This document shows, one piece after another, positions 1 to 9,928 of a stretch of DNA of 64,000 nt (positions within the stretch are counted from its first letter, which is position 1; each line of letters begins with the position of its first letter). The notes under the pieces were generated by a model. That model did no database searches and was not told the DNA's origin. It saw only the letters and a program-made list of their open reading frames with translations. This DNA comes from Pristionchus mayeri (lineage: Eukaryota; Nematoda; Chromadorea; Rhabditida; Neodiplogasteridae), in assembly GCA_036245805.1 (NCBI GenBank), contig BTRK01000005.1, forward strand, positions 47,975,216 through 48,039,215. The letters are read 5' to 3'. The translations under genes and the position numbers were made by a program.

Positions 1-1508
1 GCAAGAGGAGGAGGAGGAAGAGTACGGTAGACAGGTGAGCTCGGTGGAGATTACGGTAGGCAAGCAAGAAGTGTACCGTAGTGTAGACTGATGTTGGCAA
101 ATCGGCAAGCGCTCTCATCATTTCGTGAGCTCTCTGGGGCACTAGGTGAGAACTATGCCGCCTCTGATATATCAAAGGCGGCATGACGTCATAGCTATCA
201 TCCGACGTAGTGTCTGGGAAACGAGAGCACGATGGCCGCGGGAGGTCCTCCTCCTCCCATTCCCAACTTCAACTTTCCCTTCTCAATGAGGAAAAGATCG
301 AAAGAAGTGATCTTGAAGGGTACGATATTGAATTTTTTCAACATTTTCTGATTTGTCATCGATAGTGGAGACTCCGTGCGGGACTCCACGAGGTATTCCG
401 CAAGTACCTATTACACAGCATTTTCGCGTGCAAAAAATGTGCAATACGTTCTAGACAGCGAACAAGGCAAGTTCGCGCTACGGAGTGGGAATATCCGCGA
501 AACGTTTTCAGAGCGAGCAATTCCTGGTCGCTTTCTAGTAGAAAGAGATTATGAATATCTGCGCGTTGTTATCAGCGAAGAAACGATACAAGTGGATACG
601 TGTTACGCAGCAGATCTAACCATGTGTTCTCACGAGCAATTACTAGTTGCCAGACTATCTTTCTAAATAAATATAACCGATTTACTGTTATGTGCCGTAA
701 GCGATGAAGTAGTGATTCAGGTTATTCTGGGTTTCACAGCTGTGTAATCAATCTAGGCTCCATGAACAAACGATCACTGACTGTTTTTTCGGTCTTAAAA
801 ATTCTCAATTTTCCAGCCCAACGATGACCCCAGGCTGCACCGGACGATCGATAAGCCGATCGCGAAGGCGTCTCCCGCCACGCCATCGGGCGGATACGGT
901 AGCGCGGTCTCCACGGGTGTGCTCGGAGGCAGCGTGTACAAGCCGAGGTTCGGCGGCGGCGCCCGTAAGCCGGCCGCAGCGCCTTCGGCTGCTGCAGCAG
1001 TGGTCGCGGCTGCGACGACGCCGCGCGTCCCCGCCTTCGGCAGCTCTGCAGCCGCAGCCAGGAAGAAGGCAGCAGCAGCAGCAGCTCCTGCAGCCAAGAA
1101 AGCAGTAGCACCCAAGGTGAGCCGAAGATGATAGGTCGGAGTCTTTCAGCGTGACTACAATTTCAAAGGCAAACAAACATGTCCTTCGGCACTTCTTCGA
1201 TGTTTGGACACCCCGCCCCTCCCTCATCTAACCCCCTCATTTCTAGGCATTCCTCCCTGATGTTCGGCCGCTCAACCCCTCAATAATGGACGGGGATGGG
1301 AAATTGGGGGGGGGGGGTGGCGAGAACCCAAAGAAGTGTCGGTCCTTCCTTTCCTCTGAGGAGTATTTTTGGTGCTACTGATAGGAGCAAAAATTAGAGA
1401 TGCCCCTGAAGGATTACGGTATCTAGCTACAGTATTCAGGCAACTCCTGCCACCGCAGCGGCAGTCCCTACACCACGTCGCAAGCGGGCCGGCATCAAGA
1501 TGGAATGA
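1..1508 (+). CDS. 3' part of a gene for an Ala/Pro/Lys-rich basic protein (5' truncated)
   Basis: Three exons can be threaded in one phase: 1-34 (acidic, QEEEEEEYGRQ, then donor GTGAGC), 817-1116 (acceptor TTTTCCAG, donor AAG/GTGAGC) and 1440-1508 (acceptor TATTCAG, ending in TGA at 1506-1508). All junctions are phase 0. The product is low complexity: a Gly/Ser-rich stretch (GGSVYKPRFGGG), long Ala/Pro/Lys runs (AAARKKAAAAAAP, AAKKAVAPK) and a basic tail PRRKRAGIKME that resembles a nuclear localisation signal. I recognise no family. A nuclear or chromatin-associated disordered protein is a guess from composition only. The start lies upstream of the window. Intron 1 (35-816) contains a palindromic MITE and an unexplained 96-codon open frame at 376-666. 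Confidence 0.6.
140..212. mobile_element. Short palindromic MITE (GACGTCATGCCGCC family), copy 1
   Basis: Near-perfect palindrome around GCCGCCTTTGAT/ATCAAAGGCGGC with GACGTCAT arms and CACTAGGT-like ends. It sits in the intron of the first gene. Related copies occur at 9829-9908, 10390-10478 (partial) and 25761-25855. Flanks share TCTGGG, which may be a target duplication. Confidence 0.6.
1211..1320. mobile_element. Dispersed hairpin repeat, CCCCTCCCTCATCTA family
   Basis: An imperfect inverted repeat: a CCCCTCCCTCATCTA arm, an internal CATTTCTAG, a middle ACCCCTCAATRATGG, and a G-rich closing arm GGGAAAT. Three other copies lie at 5104-5213, 22334-22442 and 25209-25333, two of them at matching sites in the duplicated gene modules. 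This copy ends in a run of G's (about 1306-1317). Confidence 0.5.
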
Positions 1509-2673
1509 GCGGAACGGAGTATACGGCCCGTGCTCCTCTCCCTTTCTCTCCCTTTCCTACTGTACAATGTACTGTACCATGAACGGTAGCTGCGTCTACT
1601 GTATTCTTCTGTGAAGAGGCTTTATCTGTGTGTACCTAGATACTGTAAGTAGCCGGCGTTTAGTCCATCCTCCCTCATCTATAATTTCTGTATCAACTTT
1701 TCCCCTTTTTTCTCGAGTGATCTTCGTTCTTTGATAAGCTTCTAACGTCAGTTTGTGATTATACCCCCGTACACAATGTGACAAAAACCCAACCATAGCA
1801 CAGCGGCGATACTCCCCCAGTTAATTTCGTGATTACCATAATTACCATACTCCTTTTGTGTTTTTCCCTCTCCTCACCATAAGACGTTTTCAAATGATGA
1901 AACGAGCTAGACCCTCTCTCTACGTAGATTTGCGTTTCCGAGGCCCTACCGTAAGCCCACACCACCACCCCGCGTAGTGTTCGACATTCTGTGATTTCCC
2001 ACCCCTTTCTAGTGTGCCACACCACATACCGTAGCCCAGCCCATTAAGCAAAACGACGTCTAGCTGTGATCTTTCTCCCCCGACAATCTTTGCTTCGACT
2101 GCAGTAACCTGTGATTCTGACCCCTCTCAAACAATGTAGATCGATTGTAGCCCTCGCGGTGTTCCTCTGTACCATAATCTTATCGCCGGCCCACCGTATG
2201 ATCCTTACCGTATTCCAAATGCGTGAGAGGTGCGGTAGGTCACAAATGAGAGCGATCTGTCCCGTTTCGATCGACGATTGTGATATGTCTGTCAACGTCT
2301 CTTTTTTTCGTGCGCCATATATTTCTTGTCAATTTCTCACTTTACCCACGTACGATAGCACTTATATACCGTAATCAATTGGTGCTTGTTCTCTCTCCTC
2401 ATTGTGCTCCCCCATTGTGTGCTATACCCCCCATTGCAAGATTACATCCATGACACTTGCTATCGATTGCTGCCGATTGCTATCGATCGGCCCGTTACCG
2501 TTTCCCCCTCCACGACGAATGTTCCGAATTGAATGGTGCTAATGAAAGCGTCCTAGTGACGCCATCGATTTACTCGAAGTTTCTTGCCGATAAAGTGTGA
2601 TTAATATGTTTGTAGAATTAGAAAAATAAAGATAAGGTGCGTAATCGATATCGCCGTGCTACCGAATGTAATG
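1509..2673. other. 3' UTR / intergenic sequence
   Basis: No exon can be supported here. It is C/T-rich on the plus strand, with many TACCGTA-type motifs of the kind common in nematode non-coding DNA. An AATAAA at 2625-2630 could serve the upstream gene, but at 1.1 kb from the stop this is uncertain. Confidence 0.4.
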
Positions 2674-2785
2674 TAGAGTTCGCAATTCGGGCCTTCGTCC
2701 CTTCATTCTACACACTCTCTAGACCGATCGATCGGCGAGAGAGCGTGTAGAATGAAGAGAGCATGGTATCGTTTCTCGAACTCTA
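2674..2785. mobile_element. 112-bp hAT-like MITE, TAGAGTTCG subfamily
   Basis: Starts TAGAGTTCG and ends CGAACTCTA. It is palindromic through a GAGAGAGCGTGTAGAATG-type arm. Flanked by ATGTAATG and ATATAATG, an 8-bp duplication with one mismatch. Same length as the other members at 2831, 27454, 28375, 30077, 31059 and 57871. Confidence 0.75.
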
Positions 2786-2830
2786 ATATAATGCATGTCG
2801 CGGCTTTCAGATGATAAAATTGGTGCTTCT

Positions 2831-2942
2831 TAGTGATGCCAAATCGGCGCGCGCTCTCCACGTTTCACACGCTCTATCACAGGTCAGACAGAGCGAGAGA
2901 GCGTGTGAAACGAGGAGAGCGCGCGCCGTTTTGGCATCACTA
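2831..2942. mobile_element. 112-bp hAT-like MITE, TAGTGATGCC subfamily
   Basis: Terminal inverted repeat TAGTGATGCC. The core GGTCAGACAGAGCGAGAGAG is shared with other copies. Flanked by GTGCTTCT and ATGCTTCT (8-bp duplication, one mismatch). The TIR and 8-bp TSD fit hAT-superfamily non-autonomous elements; no transposase is present. Confidence 0.8.
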
Positions 2943-3555
2943 ATGCTTCTTCATGGTGATTATATTCAGAGAGCGACAACTCTTCCCCCACGAGAGAGAG
3001 AGAGATCTGCCGCACGCCGAGTGCATGCACTATGAGACGAGTACTCGCGGGTTTTCTCTCTTTCTCTGCGCTCTCTCTCCTCTCTCCCTCGTGTAAAATA
3101 TCGGGCAGGCGTTCTTTGCCATTTATTTCTAAGTGCATGTCTAAATTTCTCTTCTTCTTCTTCTTCTTCTTAATATTATTCTGACCAGAAGGTTAATCTT
3201 AACCAACACCCGTGATATTATTTTACTTGCGTGCTTGCTGAAGACGCTCACTCTTGTGAATACTTTCTCACTCCGTTTGCCGTGATAAGGAACGCGCGCA
3301 AATTCATATATTTTCACGGGCGTTGGGCAACTTTGAGGCGCGCAATAGTATTAGTGCTTTCAATTTTAAATCTTTCAATTTCTTTCAATTTAACATTGTA
3401 TTCTTTCAATTTAAAATCCCTTAAGTTCGCGTGTTCTCACTCGTGAACACGCGCGAACTGAGCTGAGTCAGCGCTCAAACATCAATTGCTCGCTATTATT
3501 TTCTCGTTTCCTTTTTTGTGACTATTATTTATTATTTATTATTTACCTTGATCAG
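2943..3555. other. Non-coding stretch upstream of module A copy 1
   Basis: Holds a GA/CT-rich stretch, a (TTC)n microsatellite near 3148-3172 and an element around 3289-3330 (GCGCAAATT ... GGGCGTTGGGCAAC) that recurs near 19400-19432 and 20127-20160. The 71-codon frame at 3231-3446 is Leu/Ser/Ile-rich low complexity and is not convincing as a gene. Confidence 0.4.
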
Positions 3556-4727
3556 GTCTCTGACACTGAAGTTCAGGAATTCATTGATCAAATCGAGAAA
3601 GGTTCGACTGATATTTCCCCTTCTTCTATTCTCTCTTTAATTCAAGCACTATCGTCGGTCGGAGTGTATTTGGAAGCTATAGAGACTAGTGATAGTTCGT
3701 TTCCATGAGATAATGGTCAATCAGTAGGACCAAAATGTCATAACGTATCCAGTTTGTGGGGTTCTTACTAGGGAAAGTAACAGAAAACGTGCAAAATATT
3801 TAACAATGTTATACTTTACTCGTTATTAACAAAATTTGGAGAGCAGATGCCCACTTTATAAAAATATGTGTGACCTACTCTTTAGTTTGATACATTCAGA
3901 TAAAAGCTATCAATCTCATCTGTATGCCTTCATGAGGCGCGAGCATCTGCTGAAGGGAGCGAGACACGTCCAATTGTATGTTCAGTAGTAGCATTTCCAT
4001 TTTTGGGCGTTTTGTATCTCATTGTATTGTTCATTTTCACGTAATTTATAGATTTTATCTTATCTCTTGCGGACGTGAAAAAAGCGCACGTGAAACATAT
4101 CTGAAAGTCCATACGTTCCCAAAACGCTAAAAAAAGGAGAAACCCTATCTAACAGCTTCCTAATCTTTACTGATTTTGAAATTTCAGCCTCCAGAATGCG
4201 TTCATAAGTGCCACTACTATCAACAGGAACTATTACGACAACATCTTCTGGGTGAGTCGCGTTTCTTGCATTTCTTCAATCAATAAAAATATTGTTTATT
4301 GAAATAATATTATTTTAAAATAATGCGATCTGAATTTTGTTTGTTTTTTCTCGTAATGCTTGGTTAATGTGCTGTTACTGGAACAGAGAAATGTCGGGTG
4401 CGCTTTCGGAAAGGATGTTCAAAGCCTAAATCACCAATGAATCTTGAATCTTGTGTGAATTATATTTCAAAATCAGAACAGATACTTGCGAAGGAATCTA
4501 TCTTGCCCGCTCGCGAGCGGCGAGCGCTCGAAATAACAACACTACTGAGTATTGTTCAGACGATGTCATCAATTATCGATCGATTGTCGAATGAGGAACT
4601 GGAGATTGCTCTTGTTTCGTCGGGGAAATACTTCGATGACATCAGAAGGAAGAAGAGAGAATACGTGGCGGACTTCAAAGATGTTATCAACTGCGAAAAG
4701 GCGGGATTTAAACGTGTTACTCCGTAA
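3556..4727 (+). CDS. Module A, copy 1: Cys-rich unknown protein (5' truncated)
   Basis: Segments at 3556-3601 (or to 3657), 4195-4251 and 4387-4727 match the copy at 20640-21941, including the introns. The first segment reads SDTEVQEFIDQIEK. The second and third join in phase to give a Cys/His-bearing stretch (ECVHKCHYYQQ, EKCRVRFRKGC), then a charged helical tail with SSIIDRLSNEELEIA and IRRKKREYVADF, ending at TAA 4725-4727. The CX3C and CX6C spacing suggests metal binding, but I recognise no family. Homology to copy 2 starts abruptly just before 3556, so the first exons seem to be missing. The first exon's donor is ambiguous: GGTTCG in one model, TCGTCG/GTCGGA in another. Confidence 0.4.
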
Positions 4728-4968
4728 ATCGGTAGCCAAACCACAGCGTGTTGTTGATAATAATTTATGTTTCATTAGCGTTGGTTGTACCAAGTTGGAG
4801 TAAAGATCCCCGTCAAGATCCCCGCCATTTAGATGAAGGTCGGGTGGGGACCGGTGTGTGGCAGTTTTGTGCTACATTTTTATATTAGAAGACAAAGAAA
4901 TTGATTTAGGCAATATGATACAGAGATAATATAAACAATTAAGATCACAATATTTTCAGAGTGAAGCG

Positions 4969-7900
4969 ATGATCACTTCGCAAGTGAGTAGAATCTAGGG
5001 TTTTTTTTGGGTATTTTGGGGTTCGGTGACGCAATTTGACACAAATAGTTAATAATGCGTCATTAATGAATAATCTACGATTTCGACGCTTCTTCGGTTA
5101 TTGACCACTCCCCCTCCCTCATCTAGTCCACTCATTTCTAGCCATTCGTTCGTGATTTTCGACCGCTAAACCCCTCAATGATGGGAAGGGACGGGAAATG
5201 AGAGAGGGGTGGTAATTAACCGGGTTGTTTTTGTGCTTGGTAACCAATTTGACACTGATATTTAATCATGCGTCATGATACGGACAGTGCATGCAAAAAG
5301 TGATCCTTTTCTCACCGAATATGAATGTGGTGGGGAAAGGGGAACCTTTTCAATGCCTTATTATTTTATAATATACGTTTTCGCCTTATGTTAAATTATG
5401 CCTTATGCCTTATGTTATGTTATGTTAAAGAAAATTAAATTTCCTTCTTAGGTCGGTTCTGAGTTGAGCATGAGCCTCAACGAGTCATACGACGATCCTG
5501 AGAAGAAAGCCAAGTGGATTGCAACGGTCGCCGCGATGCCACTCCCTCTCCGCAAGGTATTAGAATTTATAAGAGTAAGCCTAAGCCTAAGCCTAAGCCT
5601 CCCTCTCCACAAGGTATCATTACGGTTATCGTAGGCTTCTCTATTGCTGTTGTTATGTTTGCTCTCCTTTAGTAGGTTTCCCCAGTGGTTACTCCACCTG
5701 CAGGCTCCCCACTGACGCATTTCACTAGTGTTCCGGAATTGGGCGTAATTGGGCTTCTTTTGAATCATTTTCGCTTACGTTTCATGTGCACTATATGTAA
5801 ACTGTATATTGTGCATGAAACATATCGGAAAATGATTCAGAAGATGCCCAATTACGCCCAATTCCGGAACCCTAGTAATTTTCGCAGTGAGACCCCACCT
5901 GCAGGCTCCCCACTGGGGAGTTCCACTCTCTTCCCGCTTTGATACTACTGTGATTCAATTCGCCGATCGATCGAGACAGGGTGTAAAATGCTAATGCAGA
6001 CTCTATTTCAGATGCTTCTCTGGGGAACTCGTGGCGTGCCTCCGTCCCTTCTCCAGAACCTGTTCAGCGTTGAAGAACGCTCGCTGTACAGCAACGACAA
6101 ATTCTCCAATCCCATGGAATGTAAGTCGCACTCTGAATTGCATCGGAAACTGCCCGGCCACTCGACCGCAACGCGCTTCTCGAGCACGTAGAGGTCGCTC
6201 TTGGACGATAGCTATTTCTGAACGCTAAATTTAAAGTACTGAGTAGGGTTCCGGAATTGGGCGTAATTGGGCTTCTTTTGAATCATTTTCGCTTACGTTT
6301 CATGTGCACTATATGTAAACTGTATATTGTGCATGAAACATATCGGAAAATGATTCAGAAGATGTCCAATTACGCCCAATTCCGGAACCCTAGTAATTTT
6401 CGCAGTGAGACCCCACCTGCAGGCTCCCCACTGGGGAGTTCCACTCTCTTCCCGCTTTGATACTACTGTGATTCAATTCGCCGATCGATCGAGACAGGGT
6501 GTAAAATGCTAATGCAGACTCTATTTCAGATGCTTCTCTGGGGAACTCGTGGCGTGCCTCCGTCCCTTCTCCAGAACCTGTTCAGCGTTGAAGAACGCTC
6601 GCTGTACAGCAACGACAACTTCTCCAATCCCATGGAATGTAAGTCGCACTCTGAATTGCATCGGAAACTGCCCGGCCACTCGACCGCAACGCGCTTCTCG
6701 AGCACGTAGAGGTCGCTCTTGGACGATAGCTATTTCTGAACGCTAAATTTAAAGTACTGAGTAGGATTCCGGAATTGGGCGTAATTGGGCATCTTTTGAA
6801 TCATTTTCGCTTATGTTTCATGTGCACTATATGTATACTATATATTGTGCATGAAACATATCGGAAAATGATTCAGAACATGCCCAATTACGCCCAACTC
6901 AGGAACTTTAGTACTGAGAAATATACTGTAGGCCTCGTTATGTCTGGCATCTTCCCTCTTCACAAGCTGCTCTATAGGATGCTCTGTAAAGGAGAAGCAT
7001 TCAAAGTCCATTTGAGGAGAATATTCAAGTCCGACAAGCTCAAAGGATGCATCAAGAGTAAGTTCATTGTGTTTGATGATCATTTTCCGGCGGACTGTAT
7101 CAACAGGTCGAGTGGCGATAAATTGTGGGAAATTAAGGGAGCCAGACTCTTGCAGAACGGCCGCAGCGACTAACTACAAATGTTCTGTGCAAAAGTTGAC
7201 GCTGATCCGAATTTAGTTCATTGTTCATGTTATAGTTCATTGTATCATTCCGAATTATAGTCTGAATGCAACACAAAAGTGATTTTCTTAAGACGCAAAG
7301 TTGCAATTCGGATCACCGTCTCTTTATTTCCCACAACCTCTCGACCGGGTCCCTCCGAAAACGTCCCCCCCTCCCCCCTGGCAGTACCCGCCTCTCTAAT
7401 CTAATTTTTAATTTTTAATTACATAACTCAATTAATTTTTGTCAAAAATCTTCGCTCCTTTTTTGATTGTTAAAGAGCTGGAGCTGTTCTATCTTTTGTA
7501 TGTTGATGCCTAAGACCTCAGATTCACAGGAACTTCGCTACACTATCAAATGCGATAATTACTACATTTGATAGTGTAGCGAAGTTCCTGTCAGTCTGAG
7601 CTCTTAGGCATCAACATACAAAAGATAGAACAGCTCTAGCTCTTTAACAATCAAAAAAGAGCGAAGCTTTTTGATAAAAATTAATTGAGTTATGTAATTA
7701 AAACTTCAAAATTTGATTAGAGAGGCGGGTACTGCCAGGGGGAGAGGGGGGACGTTTTCGGATGGACCCCTCTCGACCGACCGAGTGGCGAGAGAGAGTC
7801 TGGGAAGTGAAGGGAGCACAGCGCCGCAGCGAACTAATAGTAATAATAACTAATAGGGATGTGATAATAACTACTAGGGATTAGGTTGGCTGAAATGGAT

Positions 7901-9218
7901 CAACGGGTCGCTATATAGAGGGCCTCGACAGGTCAGAGACAGATGAGACGGTTAACCGTCCCATCTGGCAGTCCTACCCTCTCTACTCACTGTGGAGAGA
8001 GACACTCTCTCGTCTCTCTCTCCCTCCCCTCACGGATGACCCGTATGAGAGAGTAAACAAGACGATTAACCGTGATCCTTTTGCACAACCCTACTAGGGA
8101 TGTGCAAACGATGTCCGATATATCGGAATCGAGCGATTAGCTATGCGATATATCGGAATTCTCACTCGATATGCGATAATATCAGCAAAAAACGTTTCAA
8201 TGATTGTTGAAGCACACCACAAAATCCCACATTGAAACAAAGGGGACCGATTCCGATATATCGTAATTCTAGAAATGACAGGAAAATATCGTTATCGTTA
8301 TCGTTTGCACAATAAACTAACTATGAATTTCCTGTACAGAAATGGAAGCTGATCTGAATTTTGCAGGTATCAAAGATGAGGAATTCGAGGAGACCGTGCA
8401 GAGCGTCATCTCCGCCCTCGCCATTCTCGTCCCGTTCAGAGCGATCCGAGCGAAAAAGATTGTGAGCTTTATCTTTAGGATTCCTCTTTTTTGGGCGTCT
8501 TGGGCATTTTGTTGTTGTTTTTTTTCGGGTATGTTCCATGCGCACGCTCATGTAAACAGCGCACGTAAAACATACCCGGAAATGGAATAAAAAATGCCTA
8601 ATTACGCCCAGAATGAGGAACTCTAGTTCTATTTTCATTTATTTTGTACGGAAATCTCGCATTTATATAAGCTACAGGGAACACGCATTCGTCTGGGTCT
8701 GTGGTCAGCTCAAATAGAGTTTTACGTTCACATCTTCGCTTAAAATTCTCACTTATTTTTGAATCGCTTCTGCGGCTGTAATCCACCTTATCAAACTGTT
8801 TAGTACAATACGAATTCTAAACGTTCAAATTCAGTTCCGTCTTCTGGGATCACTTAAGCAGATGAGTGGAGAGAGTGAGTTTTTCTTTTTATTATTCGAT
8901 TTTTAATTTTAACTAAGGTTTTTTTTACTTTTTTGGGTTACTTTATACTAAGTGCAGGGAGGTTTCAAGTGCGCTATATAGCTCATAAACTGAATTCATA
9001 TATATGATATCTGAAACCTACTAGCAAATGGCCCAAGTTTACCAAAAAAATCGGATTCCTAGATTCGAAAATTAATTAATTATTAATTATATTTAATTAT
9101 TAATTAATTAATTATTAATTATTAATTATGGTTTATAGTGGTCGACGATGATGCGTGGCTGTCCAAGTACAAGAACCACGAGACTGTCAGCAAATGGATT
9201 GACGAAAAGAGAGAGGAG
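4969..9218 (+). CDS. Module B, copy 1: unknown nematode protein module, fused to downstream exons
   Basis: Exons in consistent phase: 4969-4983 (possible start MITSQ), 5452-5556, 6012-6120 (or its twin 6530-6638), 6932-7057, 8367-8461, 8835-8874 and 9139-9218. Apart from the first, each has a counterpart in copy 2 (22655-26366); three of these match in length exactly (105, 109 and 126 nt). Recognisable stretches are YDDPEKKAKW, LFSVEERSLYSND, VMSGIFPLHKLL, EEFEETVQSVISALA and WLSKYKNHETVSKWI. No family recognised; the sequence is mainly helical and amphipathic. Copy 2 ends four codons after KWI with a stop, whereas copy 1 continues as KWIDEKREE into a splice donor, so this copy seems to have lost its stop and joined the exons that follow. 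The start is uncertain because copy 2 does not preserve the MITSQ exon. Confidence 0.55.
5104..5213. mobile_element. Dispersed hairpin repeat, CCCCTCCCTCATCTA family
   Basis: Same family as 1211-1320. It lies in the first intron of module B copy 1, at the position equivalent to 22334-22442 in copy 2, so it predates the duplication. Confidence 0.55.
5576..5599. repeat. Interstitial telomeric repeat (TAAGCC)4
   Basis: Four perfect TAAGCC units, the complement of the nematode telomere unit TTAGGC. They sit 20 nt inside the intron after exon 5452-5556. The repeat is flanked by a duplicated 21-nt segment containing the exon end and splice donor (CTCCCTCTCCRCAAGGTAT). The same structure is at 22779-22802. 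Confidence 0.8.
5731..6906. repeat. Three 140-bp hairpins bounding a 518-bp tandem duplication that contains an exon
   Basis: Palindromes begin at 5731, 6249 and 6767, each starting TTCCGGAATTGGGCG and 518 bp apart. Between them lie two nearly identical segments, each carrying the same 109-nt exon (6012-6120 and 6530-6638) with intact splice sites. The exon copies differ at one codon (Lys versus Asn). Related, more diverged hairpins occur near 4008-4130, 8480-8630, 8940-9060 and 21130-21260. Confidence 0.8.
7338..7780. repeat. Long foldback hairpin with arms of about 210 bp
   Basis: Sequence from about 7338 to 7551 is repeated in reverse complement from about 7565 to 7780, with a loop of some 13 nt. 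Matching landmarks are GGCAGTACCCGCCTC/GAGGCGGGTACTGCC and CAGGAACTTCGCTACAC/GTGTAGCGAAGTTCCTG. It lies in the intron between 7057 and 8367, so a pre-mRNA would contain a long double-stranded stem. Confidence 0.85.
8105..8305. repeat. Imperfect foldback rich in CGATATATCGGAAT
   Basis: CGATATATCGGAAT-type palindromes occur near 8130, 8148 and 8260, bounded by GTGCAAACGAT on the left and ATCGTTTGCAC on the right, giving a degraded inverted repeat of about 200 bp. No coding content. Confidence 0.5.
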
Positions 9219-9828
9219 GTGCGCTACAGTTATGTTACAGTTCTCTTATTAGAAATGGACGTGGACACATATTGGAAACCCCTTTAATATTCTCTCCATT
9301 CGAACTAAGTTCATTGTTAAAACGCGTAATATAATGCATGAACATGTTAAGCTTATAGATCTAGGTGGTACCAAGATAGATTATATATATAAATAAGATC
9401 ATCAGCATGTTTTAAATGCGCGGAAAATGCGCAGGTATCTTATCTCGATGTGCACGAATCGCTATTATAAAACGGCATAGTTTGTCACTAGGGTTGTCTT
9501 AGTGGAAAATTTTTGTATCATTTTCATATATGTTTCATGTTTGCTATATATATAGTGCCCGTGAAGCATTTTTGGGTTTTACAAATTTCGGCATTTGTAC
9601 GTTGCTTGCACATAAAATATTGGCATCATTATTAAATTGTTTCTATCGTGTTTTTTTTAATTTCAAAGTCTGCAAACATTAATGCTTGCACAATTGCTCG
9701 AAAAATGTCGCGGTATCTTTTGAAAGAACAGGCGTTGTCGCGAATTTCGAAAGTGTTTAGTCGGATTAGTTTCGCGGTATTCGCATCGAGAAGTCGAGAA
9801 GAAATATCATAAAAATGTGCAATTCGCA

Positions 9829-9908
9829 GAATGAGAACTATGACGTCATGCCGCCTTTGATCTATCAAAGGCGGCATGACGTCATGGTTCTCATCCGACC
9901 TAGTGCAA
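9829..9908. mobile_element. Short palindromic MITE (GACGTCATGCCGCC family), copy 2
   Basis: A near-perfect palindrome, TATGACGTCATGCCGCC against GGCGGCATGACGTCAT, closed by CATCCGACCTAGTG. It sits immediately upstream of the acceptor for exon 9929-9997. A partial copy at 10390-10478 and a remnant near 10190 lie in the following introns. Confidence 0.7.
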
Positions 9909-9928
9909 TACAAGTGTGCACTTTGCAG

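Noticed and set aside
376..666. 96-codon open frame inside intron 1 of the first gene
   Set aside because: It starts from a non-ATG codon, has no supported splice sites and no recognisable motif. The flanking exons join cleanly without it.
734..1227. Overlapping minus-strand frames rich in Ala, Leu, Cys and Arg
   Set aside because: They are shadows of the Ala/Lys-rich exon 817-1116; composition reflects GC-rich alanine codons.
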